NCBI GenBank assembly: GCA_011526085.1
Contig: WYBC01000038.1
Coordinates: forward strand, 186,001-250,000
Origin: Lysobacter sp.
GTDB taxonomy: Bacteria; Pseudomonadota; Gammaproteobacteria; Xanthomonadales; Xanthomonadaceae
Direction: 5' to 3'
DNA: 64,000 nt
Part shown: piece by piece, positions 10,249-18,653 of the stretch
Position numbering within the stretch: the stretch's first letter is position 1
Layout of the letters: every line of letters starts with the position of its first letter
Made by a program: the position numbers and the translations under genes
The notes under the pieces: model-generated
Seen by the model: only the letters and a program-made list of their open reading frames with translations
The model's database searches: none
Told to the model about the DNA's origin: nothing

Positions 10249-10497
10249 GCGAAGCGACGCAACGACCTGGCGGTCTTCCATTTCGAGCGCGCCGGTCGCA
10301 ACCGCCGCATACCCCCTGCAGATTCGTTGATGAACGGCGAGCCCATGCAATGGCGTGGGCGTCGCGCGCGGGCAGGATTTTTGATGGGGTGAATCGATGC
10401 GCATCCCGCGATTGACGAAATCTCGCCAATTCATGGCTTACGACACAGAGACCGGAATTCACCCCCGGTTTCGTGGATAGCGGATGTGCGCGAACGC

Positions 10498-10531
10498 TTG
10501 ACAAACGCATCGCGCAGCAATGAGACTCATT
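10498..10531 (+). promoter_or_regulatory. Possible promoter with a palindrome, upstream of the peptide cassette
   Basis: The 10249-10762 gap has no convincing gene. TTGACA at 10498-10503 is a perfect -35 sequence. A 17-base spacer leads to TGAGAC, a weak -10. That position overlaps the palindrome AATGAGACTCATT (10519-10531), which shares the ATGAG/CTCAT half-sites of the operator at 8396. A regulated promoter for the genes from 10763 is plausible. Confidence 0.4.
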
Positions 10532-10762
10532 TGACGCCTCGCATCAAGCGCGAAGCGCATTCCACAGAGGGAATGCAGAATGGCCAAGACGGCGCACAAC
10601 GGTGATCGGATCATCGCCTGATGGCACTTCTCGACAATGTCGTTTCTCCTTTGCCCGGAGATTCGGATCCCGGCTGCTGGAGCGATTCGATGCGGAGCAA
10701 ATGTCGCCGAAGCATTGAATGATCTCATCGGGCCAAGTGCCCAGCCCATCAGGAGAGTCGTG

Positions 10763-11035
10763 ATGACCGATTTCGTATCGCAGCCGCCGTCGAGAAAGCC
10801 GGTGCCCCTCGATGGCTTTTTCAAGGGCGGCATGATGCCCGCCACGGAACAGAACATCACCGCCCTGATCATCCTGGACATCCGCAATCTGCGTCTGACC
10901 AAGGATCAGGGCAGGCAACTGGAAGGCGAAATCCGCGAATTCATGCTGAAGCGCCTCGAGTACATGAAAATAGACCTCAAGGACCGTTCGGCCATCAGCC
11001 TGGATACGGCCGTGCACGGCATCGCCATCGAATAG
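10763..11035 (+). CDS. Small 90-residue protein, possible peptide substrate or partner of the cassette
   Basis: No family was recognised. It has no cysteine, no signal peptide and no transmembrane helix. The first 25 residues are Pro/Gly-rich and flexible (PPSRKPVPLDGFFKGG). Residues about 28-75 are rich in Ile/Leu/Glu/Arg and look helical, and the tail ends HGIAIE. The ATG at 10763 has a strong AGGAGAG site about 6 bp upstream, so the in-frame ATG at 10637 is unlikely. It is 34 bp before a JmjC/cupin hydroxylase gene, followed by an aminotransferase gene. The small size and company suggest a modified precursor or carrier, but no leader motif was recognised. Confidence 0.7.
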   Translation: MTDFVSQPPSRKPVPLDGFFKGGMMPATEQNITALIILDIRNLRLTKDQGRQLEGEIREFMLKRLEYMKIDLKDRSAISLDTAVHGIAIE

Positions 11036-11069
11036 CGCGCACCGATATCAGCGCTGTCCGCGCGAATCC

Positions 11070-12059
11070 ATGCAGACGACTTCAACCGACGAGTGGGTCG
11101 AATGGGCGGCCCACAATCTCGCGCTGGGCGTGGCCGAGTCGAAGGTCAGGGACGAAATGGTGCTCGGCGGCCTTTCCGACGCGCAGGCGAGTGCCGTGGT
11201 CGACGGGATCCTGGGCAGCGCGATTTACCGCGCCGCGAAGAGGGTCGGCGGCGACCTCAGGAAATGGACGGTTCTCAGCGATGCCCTGCTGGAACTGAAG
11301 GCCCAGTCGTTCGCGCCCACTGAAGTGCCGCGCGTCGCCAATCTGTCCTCGGAAGCCTTCCTTCGCGATTACTACGCCCTCAATCGTCCGGTCATCATCG
11401 TGGATGTCGTCGACACATGGCCGGCGCGGGCGAAATGGTCCCTGGACTTTTTCCGCGAGCAGTACGGCGACGAAACCGTGACCTACCAGAAGGGCCGTTC
11501 GGATGTCGATTATCGCGAAGCCTTCATCGATCACGGCGTCACCGGCCCGTTTTCCGAATACATCGACCTGATCGCAGCGGGCAAGATCACCAACGACTAC
11601 TACCTGATCGCGCACGACCGGTTGCTGGACCGCCCACGGTTCGCCCCGCTGTTGAACGATATCGGCTTCGACGATCGCTATTTCGACGGCGTCGACACGC
11701 ACGGACGCGTCTTCTTCTGGCTCGGCCCGAAAGGCAGCATCACCCCCATGCATCGCGATCTAGGCAACGTCTATCTTGCCCAGATCATGGGCCGGAAAAG
11801 CATCAAGCTGATTCCGTCCACCCAGATGCACAGGGTGTACAACAGCGTCGGTTATCACAGCGACGTCGATTTCGAGAACTATTCGCAGCAAGACTATCCC
11901 TTGCTGCGCGACGCGCATATCGCCGAAGTCGTCATCAACCCCGGGGAAATGCTGTTCATCCCTTTGGGCTGGTGGCATCACGTCAAGGCACTGGATGTCT
12001 CGGTTTCCATCACGGGCAACAACTTCCGCTTCAACAATGTCTTCACGCCCATCTTCTGA
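11070..12059 (+). CDS. JmjC/cupin-8 type Fe(II)/2-oxoglutarate hydroxylase
   Basis: Cupin-like (JmjC, FIH-type) enzymes hydroxylate amino-acid side chains in proteins or peptides using Fe(II) and 2-oxoglutarate. The metal triad is visible: His228-x-Asp230 in MHRDLGNVY, and His303 or His304 in GWWHHVKALD. The FLRDYYALNRPVIIVD segment near residue 110 begins the fold. A separate helical module fills residues 1-75 (VEWAAHNLALGVAESKVRDE), a position where such enzymes often carry substrate-recognition elements. No obvious ribosome site precedes the ATG. The small protein just upstream is the natural candidate substrate. That pairing is inference. Confidence 0.85.
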   Translation: MQTTSTDEWVEWAAHNLALGVAESKVRDEMVLGGLSDAQASAVVDGILGSAIYRAAKRVGGDLRKWTVLSDALLELKAQSFAPTEVPRVANLSSEAFLRDYYALNRPVIIVDVVDTWPARAKWSLDFFREQYGDETVTYQKGRSDVDYREAFIDHGVTGPFSEYIDLIAAGKITNDYYLIAHDRLLDRPRFAPLLNDIGFDDRYFDGVDTHGRVFFWLGPKGSITPMHRDLGNVYLAQIMGRKSIKLIPSTQMHRVYNSVGYHSDVDFENYSQQDYPLLRDAHIAEVVINPGEMLFIPLGWWHHVKALDVSVSITGNNFRFNNVFTPIF

Positions 12060-12116
12060 TCGCGCCGCCACGCGCGTGCGCATGATGCTTCCGTGGCATG
12101 CGGCAGATCGCCGCTG

Positions 12117-13343
12117 ATGTACGACGTCAGCCGTTCCACGGCGCTGCTGCGGAGAATGCGCCAATGCGACGCGCTGGTGGGCGCCCGCCCCGGTCTGTTC
12201 TTCACCGGCTACGAACGGCTCAACGGCAACCCCGTCTTCGTGGAAAAAGCGCAGGGTCCCCATCTCTGGGACGTGGACGGCAATCGATATCTCGACTTTC
12301 TGCTGGGCTTCGGTTCCGTCGTCCTCGGCCATGCGCACCCGGCCGTGAATCGAGCGGTCGAGGAAGCGCTGCGGTCAGGCGTCAATCCGACCCTTTTGAG
12401 CCTGACGCATCTTGAATTGGCCGAAAGGCTCGTCGAACTCATTCCCAGCGCAGAGCAGGTCACGTTCCTGAAGACCGGATCCGATGCCGTCGGCGCCGCC
12501 GTGCGTCTATCCCGCGCCGTCACCGGGCGCGAAATCGTGCTCCACTGGGGCGGGCATGGCTGGCACGACTGGTGCGCATCGGGGGCGCAGGGCATTCCGA
12601 AAGCCACGACGGAGATGACCGTCGCGCTGCGCTACAACGACATCGACCACGCCCGGGAATTGTTCGCCCGCCACAAGGACAAGATCGCCTGCGTCGTCAT
12701 GATGCCCTACGAGATCCAGGCCCCTGAGCCCGGGTATCTGCAGGCGATGCAGCAGCTCGCGCGACAGCACGGAGCGCTTTTTGTGCTCGACGAGGTGCGC
12801 TCGGGTTTCCGGATCGCGCTGGGCGGTGCGCAGGATTACTTCGGGCTCGATCCGGATCTCACGGCCTTCGGCAAGGCGCTGGCCAACGGTCATGCCCTGT
12901 CGGTATTGGCCGGGCGCAGACAGTACATGTCGCAGATCCTGAAGCTGGGGCTCACGGTCACGTACTACCGCTCGCCCGATGCGATGGCGGCCGCGCTCGC
13001 GACCCTCGACATCCTTCAAGCCGAAGAGGGTCCCGCGCGCCTCGCGCACCTCGGCACCCGTCTCATGAATGGCCTCGGAGCCGCCATACGAAGTTCGGGC
13101 GTCCAGGCCACGATGGTGGGATTTCCCGCCACGCCGTTCATTCATTTCGATTACACGCATCCCAACGAAAACGCCGCCGCCATGCGCCAGTTCTGCAACG
13201 GCATGTTGCGGCGCGGCGTACTGATGACGCCTGCCCATCACTGGTTCGTGTGTACCGCCATGAGCGATGAGGACATCGATTTCGCCATCGAGGCCGCCGC
13301 TGAAGCATTCGCGGATATTCGAAGCACGATGGCGCAGTGCTGA
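12117..13343 (+). CDS. Class III PLP aminotransferase, glutamate-1-semialdehyde aminomutase-like
   Basis: It belongs to the class III transaminase fold, closest in appearance to HemL. The PLP lysine is Lys253 in AFGKALANGHALS, and the cofactor aspartate is in LDEVRSGFR. The N-terminal WDVDGNRYLDFLLGFGSVVLGH is typical of the family. Its place in a peptide/hydroxylase cassette, not a haem locus, argues for a specialised role such as amination in secondary metabolism. The 408-residue length counts from ATG 12117. A GTG at 12093 in frame is an alternative, and neither has a strong ribosome site. Confidence 0.88.
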   Translation: MYDVSRSTALLRRMRQCDALVGARPGLFFTGYERLNGNPVFVEKAQGPHLWDVDGNRYLDFLLGFGSVVLGHAHPAVNRAVEEALRSGVNPTLLSLTHLELAERLVELIPSAEQVTFLKTGSDAVGAAVRLSRAVTGREIVLHWGGHGWHDWCASGAQGIPKATTEMTVALRYNDIDHARELFARHKDKIACVVMMPYEIQAPEPGYLQAMQQLARQHGALFVLDEVRSGFRIALGGAQDYFGLDPDLTAFGKALANGHALSVLAGRRQYMSQILKLGLTVTYYRSPDAMAAALATLDILQAEEGPARLAHLGTRLMNGLGAAIRSSGVQATMVGFPATPFIHFDYTHPNENAAAMRQFCNGMLRRGVLMTPAHHWFVCTAMSDEDIDFAIEAAAEAFADIRSTMAQC

Positions 13344-13490
13344 TGCACTGCGAAGGCGGGCGGGCGTCTGCGCTCCCATCAGGCTGTCGGCGCCCGCAAG
13401 AACGTTACGCATGCGCGCGAGAATCGCCAGCGTTTCCCGGACCCGATCCGGGATGATCCTGTTCCTGGATGTTCTCGCCGTCGGCCGTGT

Positions 13491-14144
13491 TCAGCGCCCC
13501 AGCAGTCGGGCGAACAGACCCTTCGCCTCGAACAGCGTGCAGCGCAGGCTGTACCACGCCTCATCTGCGATGTATGCCGACAGGATCCGCTGGCCCGCCT
13601 CGTCGCCGATCTCGTAGGCGCCATGGCCTTCGGTCTCCTCGGGATCGTTCTCGGGGAAATAGCGTTCCTCACCGTCGACGATGCGCTTCTCGCCGAGCAG
13701 CGCCGGCTCGAATCGGGGGATCGGCGCGCCGATGTTGGTGTTCCACTCGCCGTCGCCCCCGGCGCTGGCGCGCAGCAGCGCGCCGTCCGCGTACAGCGCA
13801 TAGGCCCAGTAGTTCGAGACGCTGTGCAGCGACACCGCGGCGATGTGACAGTCGCCGAGTCGTGCGAGGCGACGTTTGGATGCGCGGTCCTCGTAGATGA
13901 AGGAATGGGCGAAGTCGCTGCCGATCACGATCCAGCCATCCGGGTACGCGCCGATCCCGAATCTGCGGCTGGTGCCGCGCGTGTCGTCGAACGCCTCCTG
14001 CATCGACCGCGGGCCGACGGGCATCGCCTTCAGCCCCATGTCGCCGGCGAAACGGATCGCGTCCTGTTCGGAATGGGTTTCGCGACCCGAGAAGACGACG
14101 TCCGGTGTGCGCACGATGATGGTGTGCCAGGCGCGACTGCCCAT
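13491..14144 (-). CDS. Unknown conserved-looking protein
   Basis: The 217-residue soluble protein has no recognised family. It lacks a signal peptide or membrane helix. It contains an aromatic, beta-rich middle (YPDGWIVIGSDFAHSFIYED, then SNYWAYALYADG) and an acidic stretch near residue 170 (ENDPEETEGHG). The start at 14144 is the only good ATG near the N-terminal edge. It lies between the aminotransferase and the DUF1801 genes and is transcribed towards the former. The 147-bp gap at 13344-13490 holds nothing recognisable. Confidence 0.7.
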   Translation of the reverse strand: MGSRAWHTIIVRTPDVVFSGRETHSEQDAIRFAGDMGLKAMPVGPRSMQEAFDDTRGTSRRFGIGAYPDGWIVIGSDFAHSFIYEDRASKRRLARLGDCHIAAVSLHSVSNYWAYALYADGALLRASAGGDGEWNTNIGAPIPRFEPALLGEKRIVDGEERYFPENDPEETEGHGAYEIGDEAGQRILSAYIADEAWYSLRCTLFEAKGLFARLLGR

Positions 14145-14257
14145 CGAATGTTCCCCAGTGCCGGTCGCTGCTCAGGAGGCGGCGGCGATCATCCGGGCCC
14201 GACTGTATCGCATCGATGCCTGACTGAGGAGCGCGCTTTGGCTGCGCCAGGCAGCGA

Positions 14258-14650
14258 TCATTTCAAGCGTTCGAGCCTTCCCTTGCGGCGGACGATGTTC
14301 TTGTAATCCCACTGGATGTCGCGCGCTTTCGCCAGCCAGCGCGCGAGGGCGCCGATGTCGACCTGATCGACCGACGTGTACCGCGCTTCCGCAGCCTTGA
14401 AGCTGCCTTCCTTCGTCAGCCCGCCCTCGTCGAACGACTGCCCGCTCCAGAACAGCAGGCGCACGCAGGATTTCAACTTGCCGTAGCCGACGACCGGATT
14501 GCCGTCGAGAAACCAGACCGGATGCGCGTGCCAGATCTTGTTTTCCGCCTCTGGCAAATGTCGTGCGATTTCATTCGCCAGCAGATCGCAGACCGCGCGG
14601 TCGCCCGGCGCCAGCGCGGCGTTGTAGGACAGCGTGTCCGGATGCATCAT
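14258..14650 (-). CDS. DUF1801 family protein, copy 1
   Basis: DUF1801 proteins are small soluble proteins of unknown biochemical role with a YdhG-like fold. This 130-residue protein has the family core WHAHPVWFLDGNPVVGYGKL and LLFWSGQSF. It is about 90 percent identical by eye to the gene at 15693-16088, with long identical stretches. A GGAGG precedes the start. It is downstream of the MpaB-like gene on the same strand. Confidence 0.88.
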   Translation of the reverse strand: MMHPDTLSYNAALAPGDRAVCDLLANEIARHLPEAENKIWHAHPVWFLDGNPVVGYGKLKSCVRLLFWSGQSFDEGGLTKEGSFKAAEARYTSVDQVDIGALARWLAKARDIQWDYKNIVRRKGRLERLK

Positions 14651-14682
14651 GGCCTCCGCTTCGGGTCATCGTCGCCCGCAGA

Positions 14683-15615
14683 TTACACCCGATCCGCACC
14701 CGGCCATCGCGTGAGCGACGACGCATCCACGCCGACACGCACGCAGGCCCGCGGCGCGATGCCGTCGGGCAATGCCGCGCGGAAGAGAGGCGCCAACGTC
14801 GCCAGCGATGCGGACGCCGCGCGCGCCTGCATGCGCTGCAGGGACGTGCGCTGCAGCAGCTGTTCCGCCCAATCGGGCAGCAGCGCGGCGCCGGCGCCGA
14901 GAAACAGGTCGCGCGACACACCCGCCATCGGCACCGGCAGGCGCATCCGCGCGAGTACCGCCAACACTTCGCGCGAACGCGCGTCGCAGCGCAGCGTGTC
15001 CTGCACAGACGCGAAATATGCGGCGACCTCGGCTTCGCTCGCGGGCACATCGCGCGCGCCGAGCGCTTCCGCGACGCGAGCGGTTTCCGCGTAATAGGCA
15101 TCGGCCAGCGCCGTCGGCACAGGGCGGCAATAGCGGCGATAGCCCTGCAGGAATCCGTAGCTTTCGGTCGCATGCACCCAGGTCAACAGCGCCGGATCGT
15201 CGGCGCGATAGGGCGTGCCGTCCGCGGTCGTGCCCTGCACGCGCGCATGGATCGCCCGCACCCGCGCGATCAGGCGTTCGGCCTCCGCGCGGCCGGCGTA
15301 GGTGCTGCCGGCGACGAAATCGGTGGTGCGGCGTAGCCGGCCCACCAGATCCTCGCGGAAATTCGAGCGATCCCACACCCCGGCCAGCGCGCGCGGATGC
15401 AGGGTCTGCAGCATCAGCGCGCACAGACCGCCCGAAAGCATGCCCGGGAAGTCCGCGTGGATCCGCCAGGTCACGCTGTCCGGCCCGAACAGTCCGGGAT
15501 CGCCCGCGGGCGCGTCGTAATCGATCCCGCTGCGCCCGCGCGGAAACACGTCGAGCACCCACGCGCGAATGCGCGCGGTGGCGGGGGCGGCGAGGGCGCG
15601 GAGCGGTGCGGGCAT
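14683..15615 (-). CDS. Oxygenase MpaB family (DUF2236) protein
   Basis: The DUF2236/MpaB/latex-clearing-protein family contains haem-b-dependent oxygenases and uncharacterised relatives. The 310-residue protein has the typical features: WRIHADFPGMLSGGLCALMLQ near residue 50, HPRALAGVWDRSNF, and the conserved WVHATESYGFLQGY near residue 135. ATG 15615 is chosen because an upstream in-frame ATG (15696) would add a low-complexity tail and overlap the DUF1801 copy 2 end. It is enclosed by two near-identical DUF1801 genes on the same strand. The substrate is unknown. Confidence 0.85.
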   Translation of the reverse strand: MPAPLRALAAPATARIRAWVLDVFPRGRSGIDYDAPAGDPGLFGPDSVTWRIHADFPGMLSGGLCALMLQTLHPRALAGVWDRSNFREDLVGRLRRTTDFVAGSTYAGRAEAERLIARVRAIHARVQGTTADGTPYRADDPALLTWVHATESYGFLQGYRRYCRPVPTALADAYYAETARVAEALGARDVPASEAEVAAYFASVQDTLRCDARSREVLAVLARMRLPVPMAGVSRDLFLGAGAALLPDWAEQLLQRTSLQRMQARAASASLATLAPLFRAALPDGIAPRACVRVGVDASSLTRWPGADRV

Positions 15616-15692
15616 GGCGAGATGATACGGGTCCGATGCGGCCGCAGATGCGAGACCGCATGCCTGCCGTCGCGTCCCGCAGGCTGTGGGCG

Positions 15693-16088
15693 TCATTTCA
15701 GACGTTCAAGCCGTCCCTTGCGGCGGACGATGTTCCTGTAATCCCACTGGATGTCGCGCGCCTTGGCCAGCCAGCGCGCGAGGGCGTCGACGTCGACCTG
15801 ATCGACGGCCGTGTACCGCGCTTCCGCGGCCTTGAAGCTGCCTTCCTTCGCCAGGCCGTCCTCCACGAACGACTGCCCGCTCCAGAACAGCAGGCGGATG
15901 CAGGATTTCAGTTTGTCGTAACCGACGACCGGGTTGCCGTCGAGGAACCAGACCGGATGCGCGTGCCAGACCTTGTTTTCCGCCTCCGGCAAATGTCGTG
16001 CGATTTCATTCGCCAGCAGATCGCAGACCGCGCGGTCGCCCGGCGCCAGCGCCGCGTTGTAGGCAATCGTGTCCGGATGCATCGCCAA
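15693..16088 (-). CDS. DUF1801 family protein, copy 2
   Basis: This 131-residue paralogue of the 14258-14650 gene keeps the same core motifs and an identical C-terminal tail (NIVRRKGRLERLK). Differences are scattered conservative changes, so both copies appear intact. A GGAG lies 6 bp before the first ATG. The pair brackets the MpaB-like gene as direct repeats, which indicates a local duplication. Confidence 0.87.
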   Translation of the reverse strand: MAMHPDTIAYNAALAPGDRAVCDLLANEIARHLPEAENKVWHAHPVWFLDGNPVVGYDKLKSCIRLLFWSGQSFVEDGLAKEGSFKAAEARYTAVDQVDVDALARWLAKARDIQWDYRNIVRRKGRLERLK

Positions 16089-16301
16089 CTCCGTCTCGTT
16101 TCATCGTCGTGCGTACATGACGCCCGATCCGCGAAGGTGCCGTCGGGCCGGTTCGCAACCGCCGCATGCCGAATCACGACGTCCCGTCACGTCGTCGGGC
16201 ATAGTATTCACCGCAGTGTGACACTGAGCGATCGTTTCAGTGAGCCGGCGGGTGCAAGCCCCGCCCGATGAGATCCGCCCCTTTTCCGTTCGGGAGACCC
16301 C

Positions 16302-16952
16302 ATGTTCCGCCTGTTTCAGCGACCGATCCCGCTCGCCCTGCTCCTGGCCTTCCTGACCGCCATCCCGGTCCTCAACTCGCTCTTTCTGGTGTTCCAGATT
16401 CCGACCGGCGACTACCCGAAAGCGAGCGCCCACCTGGGCGCTGCCCCCATCTCCTGGTTTGTCCACGTCTTGGCGGGATTCGCTTTCGGCATCACCGGGC
16501 CCGTGCAATTCGTCCGCGCCCTCCGCCATCGCTTCGGGAGGCTGCACCGCGTGTCTGGCCGGATCTTCGTCGTTTCGGGCGTGATCATCGGCCTTTCGGG
16601 CCTGTCGATCCTCGCCCAGGTCACGCCGGTCAGGACGCCCATGGTCGACATCGCCCGCGGTGTCTTCGGCGTGGTGCTCCTGATCACGCTCGCCATGGCG
16701 ATGATGGCGGTCCGGAAGCGCGATTTCGTCCGCCATCGCGCCTGGGCGATCCGCGCCTACGCGGTCGGCATGGGCCTGGGAACCGTTGCGCTGGTGTTCA
16801 TTCCGCTCTACATCATCACCGGCCAACCCCCGTTCGGCCTGCTCTCCGACATCCTTTTCGTCGTCACGTGGGTCCTGACGATTGCTCTTGGCGAGGTGGT
16901 CGCCCGCCACGTCTCCCGGTCGCGTCCCCAAGTCCTCCCGGTGAGAGCGTAG
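16302..16952 (+). CDS. DUF2306 multi-pass membrane protein
   Basis: This 216-residue inner-membrane protein has about six hydrophobic helices: residues 9-31, 51-69, 87-106, 114-135, 147-170 and 178-199. Histidines at helix ends (WFVHVLAGF, FGRLHRVSGR, FVRHRAWAIRAYA) match the DUF2306 pattern, which resembles haem-binding cytochrome-like membrane proteins. The function is unknown. GGGAGACCCC precedes the ATG. A stretch at 16215-16250 with TGTGACACTGA may contain its promoter. Confidence 0.85.
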   Translation: MFRLFQRPIPLALLLAFLTAIPVLNSLFLVFQIPTGDYPKASAHLGAAPISWFVHVLAGFAFGITGPVQFVRALRHRFGRLHRVSGRIFVVSGVIIGLSGLSILAQVTPVRTPMVDIARGVFGVVLLITLAMAMMAVRKRDFVRHRAWAIRAYAVGMGLGTVALVFIPLYIITGQPPFGLLSDILFVVTWVLTIALGEVVARHVSRSRPQVLPVRA

Positions 16953-17050
16953 CGGGCAGGGCGGAACTGCCGAAGGCGATTCCACCGTTGAACCTCGCCG
17001 CTGTTTCATGGCGGAATCCGCTGCGCGGGTTTCGCCTCCCGCGCGCTGGC

Positions 17051-17281
17051 TTACTGCGATGGCCCTAGACCCAGCGACGAAAGAACCCAGTCGGCAATCT
17101 TCTGTGCAAAGGGCGTCATGATCAGAATTGCAACCAGACCCAGAAAGGTCACGATCATCTTCCATGAATGACGGAAAACCAGCGCGATGCTCTCAAGCGA
17201 AGTGCGCTCTCTCCGTCCTTCCCATTGCTCGGGCGACATGTCGTCTGGGCGTGTTTTTTGCCGATCTTCCTTCGAAACCAC
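17051..17281 (-). CDS. Small single-pass membrane protein, uncertain start
   Basis: The reading frame encodes a basic soluble N-terminal part (KEDRQKTRPDD), then one membrane helix (HSWKMIVTFLGLVAILIMTPFA is interrupted by few polar residues) and a short amphipathic tail ending GLGPSQ. A GTG at 17281 is taken as start; the frame is open to an ATG at 17461 but that part reads through a perfect palindrome and looks non-coding. No family was recognised. AT content is higher than in its neighbours, which may indicate acquired DNA. Confidence 0.4.
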   Translation of the reverse strand: MVSKEDRQKTRPDDMSPEQWEGRRERTSLESIALVFRHSWKMIVTFLGLVAILIMTPFAQKIADWVLSSLGLGPSQ

Positions 17282-17389
17282 GATGGCCTCCGATTCGATC
17301 GATGTAATGGCAACATTTCTCGACGCGCATGAGCCGGAAGTTTCGCATACCCGATTGGTCCAGGTAGATGCCTCTCTCTGGAAAATGGA

Positions 17390-17419
17390 CTCCACCCCTT
17401 TTCTGGAAAAGGGGTGGAG
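17390..17419. repeat. Perfect 30-bp palindrome
   Basis: CTCCACCCCTTTTC (17390-17403) is followed after two bases by its exact reverse complement ending at 17419. A 14-bp stem with a 2-base gap can form a cruciform in DNA. It lies between the small membrane protein and the LysR gene. Confidence 0.7.
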
Positions 17420-17479
17420 TTCGCCGCACTCACCGTTACCCTGCAAATTCCCGCCATGCATATGTGATGGGGAAAGTCC

Positions 17480-18448
17480 TCACCTCCCCGAATGCCCCGT
17501 CTCGTCGTACTCCCGCGGCGCCAGAATCTGCGGCTGGATCAGCTCCACGAAATCCCGGGCCTGCTGCGACAGGTATTTGCCCTTGCGCATGACCACGCCG
17601 TAGCTGCGTGAGGGGAAGTATTTCGCCAGCGATCGGGCGGCGAGGCGGGTACGGTCGGCGTCGGTGAGGCAGATCGAGGTGACGATGCTGATGCCCAGGC
17701 CCATGGCGACGTACTGTTTGATGACTTCCCAGCCGCCGACTTCGAGGGCGACGGTGTAGGGCACGCGGTTCTGCTGGAACACCAGGTCGACGAGGCGATA
17801 GGTGGTGAGGCGCTGCGGCGGCAGGATCAGGCCGTATGGCGAGAGGTCTTCGAGCTTGAGGTCGGGCTTGGTCGCCAGCGGGTGGTTGGGCGGAGCGATC
17901 AGCATCGGTTCGAAGCGGTAGACCGGGGCGTAATCGATGTCGCCCGGCACTTCGAGCATCGAGCCCACCGCGAGGTCGACTTCGTCCTTGCGCAATTGGT
18001 CCAGCCCGCCGGCGCCGGTCACGTTGTGCAGGATCAGCCGCACTTCGGGATGCGCCTTGCGATAGGCCTCCACGATCTTCGGCAGCAGATAGAGGATGGT
18101 CGAGCTGCCGGCGGCGACGTGCAGCTCGCCGGCGTCCAGGCCGCGGATCTGCTCGCGGAAGGCGGCGGGCAGGGCGTCGATGCCTTCGACCAGCGGCCGC
18201 GCCAGTTCGTACAGCGCGTCGCCCTCGCGGGTGGGCGTGAGCCGCCGGCCGGTGCGCTCGAACAGCCGCACCCCCAGTTCCCGCTCCAGCGCCTGCAGCT
18301 GCAGGGTGATCGCCGGCTGGCTGAGGTAGAGGGCCTCGGCCGCGCGCGACACCGAGCCGAGGCGGGCGACCTGACAGAAGGCCCGGAGCGGTTTCAGACG
18401 GTCGGCCTTGTAGCCGAAACGGGGGCTGTGGCTGTTGTCGTCGACCAT
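17480..18448 (-). CDS. LysR-family regulator of the glyoxylate shunt
   Basis: This is a LysR transcription factor of 322 residues. The winged helix-turn-helix spans about residues 15-75 (RLGSVSRAAEALYLSQPAIT) and the periplasmic-binding-like effector domain follows from about 105. ATG 18448 has GAGAGG upstream, whereas the in-frame ATG at 18529 reads through promoter DNA. The gene is divergent from aceB-aceA, the classic arrangement for a regulator of the neighbouring operon. Two palindromes in the shared promoter region are candidate sites. The effector is unknown. Confidence 0.92.
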   Translation of the reverse strand: MVDDNSHSPRFGYKADRLKPLRAFCQVARLGSVSRAAEALYLSQPAITLQLQALERELGVRLFERTGRRLTPTREGDALYELARPLVEGIDALPAAFREQIRGLDAGELHVAAGSSTILYLLPKIVEAYRKAHPEVRLILHNVTGAGGLDQLRKDEVDLAVGSMLEVPGDIDYAPVYRFEPMLIAPPNHPLATKPDLKLEDLSPYGLILPPQRLTTYRLVDLVFQQNRVPYTVALEVGGWEVIKQYVAMGLGISIVTSICLTDADRTRLAARSLAKYFPSRSYGVVMRKGKYLSQQARDFVELIQPQILAPREYDETGHSGR

Positions 18449-18533
18449 GGTGGCCTCTCGAAGCGGGACGGGTGCGGGCTGATCCATTTGATCGCGACAA
18501 AGAATCAATGACTTGCGCGGTCGTTTCAAACGA

Positions 18534-18588
18534 TTCGACTTTCGTCGAAGTTCAACTATAAGCCCAGCTTATTTTGCGCATTGCAAAA
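18534..18588. promoter_or_regulatory. Two palindromes in the LysR/aceB divergent promoter
   Basis: TTCGAC-N4-GTCGAA spans 18534-18549 and TTTTGC-N5-GCAAAA spans 18572-18588. The second fits the T-N11-A rule of LysR sites. TTGTCA at 18595 may be a -35 element for aceB. Both palindromes are in the 205-bp gap between the divergent genes. Confidence 0.55.
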
Positions 18589-18653
18589 ACTGAGTTGTCA
18601 AATACAGTACCGAGGCGGATGTTGAGACCCCACGTCGTGTTCTGGAGTCTTCG

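Noticed and set aside
10637-10762. N-terminal extension of the 90-residue protein to the ATG at 10637
   Set aside because: A strong AGGAGAG sits directly before ATG 10763 and the extension has no ribosome site of its own.
17187-17603. 138-residue plus-strand frame between the small membrane gene and LysR
   Set aside because: It runs through the perfect palindrome and into the LysR 3' end; no ribosome site or family.
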